DNA from: Stagonosporopsis chrysanthemi
Taxonomy: Eukaryota; Ascomycota; Dothideomycetes; Pleosporales; Didymellaceae
NCBI GenBank assembly: GCA_022560025.1
Contig: JAFISE010000264.1
Location: forward strand, 1 to 33,075
Direction: 5' to 3'
Length of the DNA: 33,075 bases
The position numbers and the translations under genes are program-made. Numbering within the stretch: the first letter of the stretch is position 1; the number at the start of each line of letters is the position of its first letter. Below are positions 21,013 through 30,496 of the stretch, piece by piece. The notes beneath the pieces were generated by a model. That model did not search any database. It was not told the origin of the DNA and saw nothing but the letters and a program-made list of their open reading frames with translations.

Positions 21013-21166
21013 TGCTTGGGACTCGCGTTAGGGTTATAGCCGGTTTTTTGGATCGCGATCTCAACCCCGCGCCTATTCCTGTTGTATGAAAGCTAACGTG
21101 CGGAGATGAATTGAACAATTGTCAAGTTGTCAAGCCATTCGGCTGAACGTCTGAATGACCAATGTA

Positions 21167-21259
21167 CCGTGTCCGTTCCTGAAATGAGATCACGGCGCTG
21201 TGTGCATCGTGTGCATTGGGCGCATCACGGCATTGCGCGTATTGTGGGGACGGACACGG
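21167..21259. mobile_element. 93-bp TA-flanked inverted-repeat element (MITE-like)
   Basis: CCGTGTCCGTTCC at 21167 is mirrored by GGGGACGGACACGG ending at 21259, and both ends are bordered by TA (21165-21166 and 21260-21261). The perfect inverted part is 10 bp (12 bp with the TA) and extends with one mismatch. The interior is GC-rich and not RIP-mutated. Structure fits a miniature Tc1/mariner-type element. It lies 177-269 bp upstream of the first esterase ATG, inside the likely promoter. Confidence 0.6.
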
Positions 21260-21345
21260 TATCCAGCTCTGTCCTAGCCTCGGTAAGCATCATAAGCTAG
21301 CCGATGTACTTTTAGGCCACACGTAGTTTAAGGCCACCTAACCTA

Positions 21346-22315
21346 ACGCAATAACCCAACTTTAACAAATCACTAGTTAACTACTATGCCTGCACAATAA
21401 ATCTTAGAGAAATTACTAATTATATAGCTATTACTAACTCTAATTTAGATATTTTTAAATCTAAACAAGTTACTATATAGTACTAAAGAGTTCTATAATC
21501 TTTGCTATAGCACTATACTATAGGCTAACTTCTTTATATAATAGCTTATACTAACTAGTAGTAATTAACTCTAGACTCAGAGTAGTTTTTAGTAGACTAG
21601 ATTCTTAAAGAAAATATATATATATAACCTTTTAGCTACTTTTAAGTAAAAGAAACAGCTACTTATATCTTTTATATAATAAGTATCTATATACTTCTTA
21701 GGTAATAATAAATACTTGTATAAATTAACTATAATCTATAAGTTACTTTTATAATTAGCTAAGTAATTAAAAGTATATAGACTTTAGTAGCTAGCTATAG
21801 GACTATTTTAGTCTATTATAAATATAATTTTAAGAAGAAAAAATACTAGGTTTAATTAATAGTATTATAAGATAGTAGCTAGAAAGGCTATTTTTCTATA
21901 GATAATACTAATATATTATAAAGAAAGAGAAGAGATAGTATAAAGAAAGCTATTAAGGCTCTAATAGCATAGTATAGTTATAAAAAAAGTATATTAGATA
22001 GAAAGAGCTCTTATAGTTAGTAAGGTACAAAATATAATAACTAAGAAGAATAGTAGTAGTAGTAAAGTATCTAAATATAAGGCCTTAGCTTAAACTTACC
22101 TTAGCTACGCTAACTAAAAAAGTACAGTACTCTAATAAATAAAGGCACTAAGGTTTAAATAGTATATATTTGTAACACTAAATAGTCTAGAAAGAAAGTA
22201 TATAAAAAAAGGTACTATAGATATTATAGTAAAACTAGCTATAATTTATATACTTATATTATAAAAATATTAGATATAGATAATAGTACTACTTCTAAAG
22301 AGTAATTATAGTAAT
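21346..22315 (+). pseudogene. Degraded transposase relic with zinc-knuckle ghost
   Basis: AT-rich relic beginning at an abrupt composition change (about 21,350, CACCTAACCTAACGC). On the plus strand the last part reads RYYRYYSKTSYNLYTY (22210-22257). With RIP reversed at Tyr and Ser codons this is the CX2CX4HX4C zinc knuckle found at the C-terminus of many fungal pogo-type transposases; the tyrosine spacing Y-x2-Y-x4-Y-x4-Y (22216-22257) fits exactly. The central DDE region is not recognisable, so it may be internally deleted. No terminal repeat pair could be matched. Confidence 0.5.
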
Positions 22316-22399
22316 TTTAACTATTAGTATAGTATTATAGTTTAGTATAATAGTTGTTTAATAATTAGTAAGTCTTAAGAAAATAGCAAGTAGTAGCTA

Positions 22400-22535
22400 C
22401 TTAGTAATACCTAGCTACTTAGTAAAAATCTATATTAAGTATAATCTTAGCTCTATTAGTATAAACTAGCCTAGTATATTAATTAAATAGTACTTAGAGC
22501 TTAAAGTTAAGTTGAATTATAAGTATAATATATGT
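22400..22535 (+). mobile_element. Left fragment of an old pogo copy (A5) split by nested insertions
   Basis: ATAAACTAGCCTAGTATATT through GAGCTTAAAGTTAAG to AATTATAAGTATAA matches the A-family transposase region at 10,595-10,665. The match resumes at about 26,605 (AGCTCTTTATAAAGATCTTA), so this copy was split by insertions B and C. The left limit is unclear. Confidence 0.7.
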
Positions 22536-22537
22536 TA

Positions 22538-24371
22538 TAAGCAAGTAACGCGTACAAGTAAGTAATACACTCTACTAACTTTACACACTTTTCTTATCTA
22601 AATTTGTAATAGCTCTATATAATATTACTTAATTACTCTTAAATAAAGTAGATATATAGCTTGCTATCTTATCTATTAATACTTAACAAATCTAGAGTAA
22701 TTGTCTTGCTGCAGTAATGTATAACGTAGCTAAAGCAACGCTTTGTTGCTAACACGCTAGGATACCTGCCTAACGCAATTGCTAACCTAACTTAAGAAAA
22801 CTTACTAAGGTAGAAAAGAAAGTAATTATTAGATATATACTTAACTTAGATTCTTATAGATTTGCGCCTATATACAAAGCTGTACGTAATATAGCTAATA
22901 AACTACTTGCTACACGCAGCACTAGTTAAGTTAGTATCTACTAGCTGCGCAACTTTGTTAAGTATACAAATAGTCTTAAGATATGTTTTAATTAAGTATA
23001 TAATAGGCAGTAAGCTCTATACAAAGATCTAGTCTTAATTAAGAGCTAGTTTAAGCTTGTAGAAGAGACAAAGGCTAAGTATAGTATCTATAATAATAAC
23101 GTCTATAACTTTTACAAGGCTAGCTTTATAATAAGTAAGATTATAACTTAGCTTATTATAATAAGATTAGAGAAGAGAGGCAGGCTAAAGAGTATTTAGC
23201 CTAGTAACTGTAAATAGGTAACAGCAATTACTGCTATTAACACTACTAGCTAGTTAGTCCTGCTATTTATTATCTTTGCTAGCTAGTATTATCTATCTAC
23301 TTAGTATAAGGAAGCAGAGATCCTACGTAACTAAGTAATTGCAGTTAGTAATAATAGCTAGACAAACAACAAGCTAAGAGTAAAGTAGCTAAAGTACTTT
23401 AATACTTATACAAAGACTTGCATCTTTAGTGTATATTACCTACTTGTCTTTAGTAGCTATAAGAGCTACTACTCTTTTAAGTTTTAAGAGCTCTGTAAAG
23501 AGAATAATATCTATATACTCTATATACTACTTTACTTATCTTACTTACTATAGCTACTTAATATTAGCTGCTTCTTACTGTTAAAGTGCATATATAGCTA
23601 TAAGGTTAAGAGCTTTATCTGCTACTATATTAATTATATTACTAAGCTTAAGTTCCTGCTAGCCTTTAAGGTAGCATACAATTAATTATTTACCTTAGCT
23701 AATATCTACTTAGCTTTTTAAGGCGCAGGCCTTATACTTCTCTAGCTAGATACTGTTTTATTAAAGCTTAACATACAGCTGTGTACGCCTACTCTAGGTA
23801 CTCTACTAGAGGCGCTCTAAGAAGCGCGTACACTAAGCAATATATATATAAACTTAAAGCTTAATTAACTTTAATACGTAAGCGTATACGCTAATATAAA
23901 AGCTTATTGCTTACTTCTATTATTAAAGTAATTAATTAGCTTAAGAAGAGTACTAAGGTAATAATACTCTTAGCTAAGTTAATACGCAATTAAATTACTA
24001 GCCTTAAGAAGGCTAATAAGGCAGTGTTAGCGCGTAAATAGCGTAAAAAAAAGTGTATACAGCAGCGTAGGGTCTTAACAAAGATAGCTAGAGAGGATCT
24101 ACTTGCTTAAGGTAAAGCTAATTAGCAGATTGCTTGTAAGCAGTATTAAAGACAAGAGTAATTAGGTATAAGCTACTAGGCTCTTGCGCGCTGTAAGAAG
24201 TATAGAGAGACTAGATATAACTCTTGTACGTGTAAGAAAGATACTTTAGATACTACTTAATCTACTCTATTAATATCTATATATTGTCTTATAAGGTAGT
24301 TAAGATATATATATATAGAGTTGCGTAAAGTTAGTAAGGTGTATTACTTACTTATATGCGTTACTTGCTTA
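22538..24371 (+). mobile_element. Pogo-like element B, full length, RIP-degraded
   Basis: About 1,834 bp with inverted repeats of roughly 50 bp (TAAGCAAGTAACGCGTACAA at left, mirrored by CTTATATGCGTTACTTGCTTA at right) and TA on both sides. The plus-strand transposase relic reads VIIRYILNLDSYRFAPIYKAV, YNFYKASFII (from YNFDETGF), YKEAEILRN, LLVFSSYKSY, then the Lys/Arg-rich tail. It belongs to a different subfamily from copies A1-A4: terminal repeats and protein both differ. It sits inside old copy A5, 19 bp from element C. Confidence 0.85.
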
Positions 24372-24390
24372 TAATATATATTAACTAATA

Positions 24391-26595
24391 TAGTTTATAA
24401 GTAAGTAAGTACTCTAACTAAGTAAGAACTTAAATACTAAATTACTAACGTCTATACTATAATAAATTATATCTTAATAACATAGCTCTTAATTACTTTA
24501 TAATAAATTAGATATTTAAATTACTCTCTTTAACTTTAAATTATAGTAAATTAATAGTATAAAACGTACTATAGTAATAGATAATATTTTCTAAACAACT
24601 CTAAAGTACTAATATACTAAGAAATATATTTAATATAGCTATAAAGCTAATTTAAAGCACCTAACTAAGCTAGAAGAAGAGGCTATAGCAAAGTATATTC
24701 TTAAAGAAGACATATAAGGGTTTTTGCCTAGAAAGCTTAATATTTAAGCTATAGCTAATAAACTACTCTATAAGTAGAAAAATAGCTCTACTAGTAGGAA
24801 CTAGGTTAATAACTTTATTAAGTAGACTCTTAAGCTCTATAAGTACTAGAGCTGTCTCTATAATTATTAGCAAGCTACTTATAAAGACCTAATAGCTATC
24901 TAGTACTAGTTTAATCTAGTTAACGTAACAAAGTAGAAGTAAGTTATTATAAATAGTAATGTATAAAACTTAAATAAAACTAGCTTTATAATAGGTAAGA
25001 TTGTATTATATTTAAGTATTATAAGCTTAGAAATATATAATAAAAGAATTAGAAATAGCTAGGTAACTAGAAGTAGGTTACTATAATCTAGAGCGTAAGT
25101 ATATAAGGCTGCTAGGTACTACTCTTTATTATCTTTATAGGTAAGATTAAAATTAATACCTTGTTAAGAAACTTACTTAATAACTAGATTCTTAAAACTA
25201 GCTCTAATAGCTAGACTAACAATTAGCTTACTCTTGCCTAGTTTACGCACTTTAATACCTATACAAAGAGTAGTACTATAAGTAGGTACTAACTACTTAT
25301 TATTAACAGCTTTAAGAGCTACTATCTTATAGAATTATAAGATCTTTATAAAGAAAAGAATTTTTTTTATATACCTATATACTTATTATACTTATTATAG
25401 CTTCTTAATATTACTTGCTTTTTATTATTAGAGTATTAGTATAGTAATACTGTTTTAGGCTTAGTACGCAGCTATACTTACTATATTAGCAAAGAGTACT
25501 TCTTACTAGTTTTTAAGACTGCTTTTAAGTAGTCTATTATAATAAAGAATATTTTAGCTAGTTTTAGAAGCGCTAGTCTAGTCCTATACAGCTTATAGGT
25601 TGTACTATTAAAGCTTAATATAGTACTATAGATATCTATATAGTTACCTTAATAGAAAAGTACTTAAAAAGTATAACTTTTATAATATATATAGAATTAA
25701 GGCTTAAAGTGTTCTTATTAAAAAAAAAAGTAAGAAAGTACTATAGCTCTTCTATAAATTCTCTTATTAAAGAGGATATATAGTTAAGTAAAGAGGCTTA
25801 GTAAATAGTGTAAAAGATAAGCTTAAAAATAAAGTAAATAGCTACTCTTTTACAAAGCTTAGATAAATCAAATAAGTATAAGAGCTATAAGTAGCAGTAT
25901 ATATAGATAGATAAGACTTTTATAGTAGCTAAGATATAAAATTTATTAGCTAAATAGGTAGGTAGTAGCTATAGTAATAAAGAGAGTCTATTAAACAAAG
26001 TATAGAAAGAAAGGTAGTATAAGTGTTATAAAAAGACTAGGTACAAATTTTAGACTAGCAAATAGGTCTCTATATTGAGATCTTAATAAGCTTATACTTA
26101 ATTTTAATAACTAGTAGTTTAGATTGTAGCCTTAATTTAGATCTATTTTTTGTATATACAAAAACTTAAGCTAGCTCTTCTAGTTAGCTAGGTATCTTAG
26201 ATCAGAGCTAAATGTTAAGACCTATCTCTTAGCAGCCTAGGTTATTAAATAACTTTTATTCTATTAGACTATTAGATTTACTTTATATACATAAAATATA
26301 AGTCTATATTACAGCTATAAATTAAACTAATAATTTTTAGAATTTGCCTTAAACTAATAGAGATATTGCGAATCTAAGATCCTAATAAGGAGATCTATTT
26401 GCTAGCCTGAGTACAATAGTTGTACCTATATAGCTAAGATTAGTAGTACAAGCAATAGTAGTAGTTCTAGCAATAAATTTAGTATATTATAATAGTTAAT
26501 TAACTATAATAAGAGTATATAATAATACGTTAATATTTATATATTAGTATTAGAGTATTTACTTAGTTAGAGTACTTACTTGCTTATAAACTATA
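24391..26595 (+). mobile_element. Pogo-like element C, RIP-degraded, carrying a smaller insertion
   Basis: Inverted repeats TAGTTTATAAGTAAGTAAGT, ACTCTAACTAAG at left and the mirror CTTAGTTAGAGTACTTACTT, GCTTATAAACTA at right; ends are ambiguous by 2-4 bp because of alternating TA. The transposase N-terminus is clear (LTKLEEEAIAKYILKED, then NFIKxTLKLYKY), with DETGF reduced to NKTSF. The length of about 2.2 kb is explained by a 360-bp inverted-repeat element at 26,051-26,410 near the C-terminus. Without it, size is typical of the group. Confidence 0.78.
26051..26410. mobile_element. Long-inverted-repeat element, copy 1 (Mutator-like or hAT-like)
   Basis: Starts TAGACTAGCAAATAGGTCTC and ends in the inverse (GGAGATCTATTTGCTAGCC). 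Inverted repeats are imperfect over about 50 bp and reach GATCTTA/AAGATCC and AGATATTGCG inward. Flanks GTACAAATTT (26041-26050) and GTACAATAGT (26411-26420) agree at 8 of 10 bases, a probable mutated target duplication. It has no coding capacity and is homologous to 31,758-32,291. Confidence 0.65.
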
Positions 26596-26597
26596 TT

Positions 26598-27021
26598 TTA
26601 AAAAAGCTCTTTATAAAGATCTTAAGGTTCTATAAGCTAATTCAGCCTAGTAGCTAATATTCAAGCTAAGTATAGTATCTAGACTAGGAATATATATAAC
26701 TTTAATAAGATAAGCTTTATAATAGGCTAGATTTTCTAAAAAGTAATTATTATAGCTTTAAAACAACAAAGTTAGTTAAAGGTAGTCTAGCTAGGCAACT
26801 AAGAGTAAGCTATAGCTATAGTTAGTACTAATACTAAAAAATAAGCTATTTTTACTTTTCTTATCTTTAAAGCTTATTACTACCTTTTTACTTAGTATAA
26901 AGAAGAAAAACTACTTTAAAACTAAGTAATTAAAGTCTCTAACACTAGCTAGACTACTAACAAGCATAGTATAGACTAGATAAAGTACTTTAATAAGTAT
27001 ATAAAAGAGTATACTATTAGT
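26598..27021 (+). mobile_element. Right fragment of old pogo copy A5
   Basis: Resumes the A-family transposase: CTTTATAAAGATCTTAAGGT, AGCCTAGTAGCTAATATTCA, AATATATATAACTTTAATAA (the YNF-DETGF region), then DNxxTNK-type sequence up to GTATACTATTAGTAATATAG. The order and frame follow the 22,400-22,535 fragment. The copy ends where a new repeat array begins at about 27,022; the C-terminal third and right repeat are missing. Confidence 0.75.
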
Positions 27022-27160
27022 AATATAGTTTATAGATAAGTAGGCTAACCTAAGTAAGTAAGCTAACCTAAGCAAGTAAGCTACCTAACAAAGTTAAGAT
27101 AATTACAATATATAACGTAGTTTATAAGTAAGTAAGCTAACTTAAGTAAGTAGGCTATTC
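27022..27160. repeat. 18-bp tandem sub-repeats of pogo-type termini
   Basis: AAGTAAGCTAACCTAAGC-like units: about three at 27,038-27,091 and one and a half at 27,130-27,156. Each array is preceded by TAGTTTATA, as at the end of element C. They look like two left termini of a related subfamily in tandem, the second leading into fragment D. Confidence 0.6.
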
Positions 27161-27498
27161 TAACTAAAATAGCTTAATAACTACTCTATACTATAATACT
27201 ACCTTAATACAACGTGTAATTAGCCTATACTAAAGAAAATTTATAGCTTGCTATCTAAGCTATAATTAAAGAATATAACAAGAGTAAAAGACGTATTATA
27301 ACAGCTTTTAACGTGCTTTAAACTACCTTCTAATAATAATACTAAGAAGCCTTTTTAAATACAATTGCGAGCTTAATTTAAAGAAGCTAAGTAAGCTAGA
27401 AGAAGAAGCTCTTGTACAACGTATACTTAAGCTTAATACAAGAAGAATACCTACTATAAAGGCTATAGTACAAGATATAGCTAGGCTAGCAAATAGAT
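27117..27498 (+). mobile_element. Pogo-like fragment D, N-terminal part only
   Basis: After the TAGTTTATAAGTAAGTAAGC terminus a plus-strand frame is unusually well preserved near 27,380-27,490. It reads ELNLKKLSKLEEEALVQRIL and then KLNTRRIPTIKAIVQDIA, the linker and second DNA-binding part typical of pogo transposases. It is cut off at about 27,499 where a palindrome cluster begins. Fewer RIP-type stops than in the other copies. Confidence 0.68.
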
Positions 27499-27499
27499 A

Positions 27500-27625
27500 G
27501 AAGTTAGGTAGAAGTTAAGATAGCACATAATAGTACTTAACCTCTACCTAACTTCTACCTGCACTAAGTTAATACTAAGCAGGTAGAGGTTAGGTTATCT
27601 CTACTTAGAGTAGAGGTTAAGTTAA
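27500..27625. repeat. Cluster of nested inverted repeats
   Basis: GAAGTTAGGTAGAAGTTAAG (27500-27519) pairs with CTTAACCTCTACCTAACTTC (27536-27555): 19 of 20 bases, 16-base loop. ACCTAACTTCTACCTGC (27546-27562) also pairs with GCAGGTAGAGGTTAGGT (27579-27595), one mismatch. TAGAGGTTAAG recurs at the right edge. Alternative hairpins share the same arm. It marks a junction between fragment D and an unidentified relic. Confidence 0.75.
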
Positions 27626-29790
27626 GGTTACTAAAAAAAAACACTAAAAATTAGCTTTGCTAACTCTAACTATATATAGAAAAGATTTATAAGATTCTAA
27701 ATCTATTATCTTTTAAGAATATATCTCTATTAAATATTAGAATTGTAAAGAATTAATATTATAGTAAATTATTACATTAAGTAATTATTAGTTTAGAAAG
27801 AGTTTGCTATTACTCTCTATAGATATACTAAGAGAATTAGAGTTAGAATGTAAACATGTACACTAATTAGCTAAATAACGTTTTACTACTACTAAAAGTA
27901 CTAAGCTTATTATAGTTTTAAAAAGCTAGCTTAGAATCTTTCTACTAGATAGTAACTTTCTTTGTATATATAGCGTTTAGGTTAAGATCTAATAAGACTA
28001 GCACTTATATTAAATTATATTTACAAATATATATACTTTTAAAATATTCTACTAAGAAAGCTTTACTTACTTCTTAAATAGCCTTAATTATAAAGCGTTA
28101 AAAACAAGCATTGCTTATTACCTAGATATACTGTGTAATTTTGTAAACAAGGTGTATAAATAGTAGCTTGTAGAAGAGAAGTTTACTATCTTTCTAGTAG
28201 TAATAGATTTTGCAGAGAGTAACAGCTACAGAGAATTAGAATAGTTCTGTAATAATAGCTTATAATAACCTACTACTAAGCTTATAGTACTAAGGCTTGC
28301 AAGTAAGTTTAGTAGATAAAAGCGTTTTATAGGCAGCTTTTATAGTAAAGAGCTTAGCTTTTAGCTTCTAAGTAACAGCTTATACACTAGCTTTGTTCTT
28401 AATATTCTTTAATTTTAGTAGTATAGTAGTAGTTATACAGAGTAATAGATAGATTGTAGATAGTAGATATAAGTAGATAAACAAATATTTTGTAAATATT
28501 CTATAGTTATAGTAAGTTTGTTAGGCTCTATAGCTCTATAGCTTAGAACTTAGCTATACTTATAATAACTAACTATAATAATTATTTCTACATATATAAC
28601 TAACTAAGTGCTTTTAAATAAATATATTTTAAGATAGATCTAACTTTAGTTAGGTAAGTTCTTTAAATATATAGCTAGAGTAAATAATTATTAATTAGTA
28701 GAGTAGATTAGGCACAACTAAGCTTAGAAAATCTGTAAGTAGGAATAGCTTTACAGCTAACTTGCTAGCTATTACTATAATAGATAACTATAATAAATTA
28801 CTATATTATTAAATATAAGACGTACTTTTTAATAGTACTGTTTACTAGTTAATCTAATATTTTACAGCGTAGATATATAAACTACAAGTATAGAGGTCTT
28901 ATAACTTAGGCGTGTTTTTATTTGCTTACAGCGTATAGGCTACCTAACTTAAAAAAACAAAGCTGTAAACTAGTAACTAGTTAGAAACTTAACTATAATA
29001 GCTACTATACTTATATATAATTTTGCGTACTAATATTATAGCTATAGACTTTATAGAAGATGTTTAATTGCACTATATTAAGTAAGAAGATAAGCCTAAG
29101 CTACTTACTTTTACTAGTAGTTTGTATATTCTAGAGTGTTTTACACTAGAAGAATAGAATAGTCTTATTAATATAATTATTACAGCTACTTATTATATTG
29201 CTAAAGCTAATTATAATATAGCTTTACAACTAAAAAGGCTAAGATTTGCTATACTCTTAATTAGTATAGCTAAAGTAGATCTAAGAAAGACTACTCTACT
29301 AATTAAATATTCTCTTTTAAGAGCTAGCTAATTCTACCTATACAATCTAGTAGAGAACTAGAGCTTTACTTTGCAATAAAAAAAAAGCAGCTATTAGCAA
29401 AGCCTATAATACTAACTGTGTAGTAAAATTTTAGCTTTTTAAAAAACTAAAGACAGTAGCAACTTATATAGCTAGTACTACTAAATAAAAGACTAAGATC
29501 TAGTAATAAGCTAAAGAAGATCTTAACTAGACCTGCTATAATATCTGTAAAAGTAGTTAGTTATTATATCTTATTATTATATCTTTATTCTAACTAAATA
29601 TAGTAGAATAGCTTTAAGATAAGCTTAGTGCTGCTTATAAAAAATAGAATGCTATTAATTATAAGATTAATATATATAACTATGTAATATTAATTTCTAA
29701 GGTTAATACTACTATTAAGAAGAAAAAAGAGTTAAGTACTAGCTAAGCAGCTAAATGCTTATTTAGTGCTAGTAGTACTCTTAAAATTAT
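27626..29790 (+). other. Unidentified RIP-degraded coding relic
   Basis: AT-rich, with partial plus-strand reading such as AYYLDILCNFVNKVYK and FLVVIDFAESNSYRELE near 28,110-28,240, and KVNTTIKKKKELSTS and AAKCLFSASSTLKI near 29,700-29,785. Stops occur at codons expected from RIP. I could not match these to a family. The last part runs directly into the LTR at 29,791, and the boundary may be an insertion site. Confidence 0.4.
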
Positions 29791-29945
29791 TGTTAGAACC
29801 TAGCCTAAGCTACTAAGCTAAACAAGCACTAAGAAGGTTAATAGTACTTACAGACTGTAAGTACAGGCTTAGAGTAGTACTATATTGTTACTATTAGCCT
29901 AGCTAAGGTCTAACAGTCTACAGCCTAACAGCTAAAGGCCTAACA
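29791..29945 (-). mobile_element. 155-bp LTR, inverted copy
   Basis: Begins TGTTAGAACCTAGCC and ends GGCCTAACA. It is the reverse complement of the 155-bp LTR at 31,964-32,118, the same length, with about 12 differences, all transitions and no gaps. The immediate flanks (ATTAT left, ATATC right) are not an exact duplication, so it may be one end of a larger or rearranged element rather than a clean solo LTR. Confidence 0.75.
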
Positions 29946-30293
29946 ATATCTTCTTTCTAAGAAAGTGCCTAACCTAGGCACTTAATACTAAGCCTTCTAG
30001 CAGCTAGCAGCTGTAGCTAGGCTACACTAGCTTAGAAGCACTTTAGCCTCTTACGTGTAAACTACTTACGTAAGCAGGCTAGCTCTTAGCTAAACCTAGA
30101 CTTATAAAAGTAAGGTAGAAGCTTAAAAGTAGTTATATAACTTTACCTAGACTTTAAGTTGTTTAGCAGCAGCTTAGAAGTAGTTGCTTATCTTTCTACC
30201 TAAGCAAGATTAGAAGCTACTGCAGTGCAGCAGCATATCTTCCTGTCTTACCTAGGATTAAACTTACGCTATTAGGGCAGTCTGTAAGTACTT
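29946..30293. other. Less-mutated spacer between two LTR-like ends
   Basis: About 350 bp with more GC than its surroundings (for example CTACTGCAGTGCAGCAGC near 30,219) and small palindromes (CTTTCTAAGAAAG). No coding sequence seen. It lies between the 155-bp LTR and a second TGTTAGAACC...CTAACA unit and could be the internal part of a small non-autonomous LTR element. Confidence 0.35.
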
Positions 30294-30496
30294 TGTTAGA
30301 ACCTATAGTCTAAGGGCACAGAGAAGAGTAAGGTATTAAGGTAATAAGTAGTATAATATCTAGAAATTAAGTACAGGTTTAATTAGTAGACAGTAGACTG
30401 TTTACTGCTAAGTAAGAACAGTGCAGCAAACTCTTAGCCTTTATAGTAGGCCTTGCTGTTTAGCCTTACAGCCTTTATAAACCTAGGGGGCTAACA
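30294..30496. repeat. LTR-like unit with TGTTAG...CTAACA ends
   Basis: Begins TGTTAGAACCTA, identical to the first 12 bases of the LTR at 29,791, and ends GGGGGCTAACA. The 203-bp interior does not align with that LTR. The five bases after it (ATTAT) equal the five before the LTR at 29,791, as if 29,791-30,496 were one insertion. This is a candidate only. Confidence 0.35.

Noticed and set aside
27626..29400. Starship captain (DUF3435 tyrosine recombinase)
   Set aside because: I looked for the arginine and H-x-x-R signatures in the plus-strand frames near 28,900-29,100 and could not read them convincingly even allowing for RIP.
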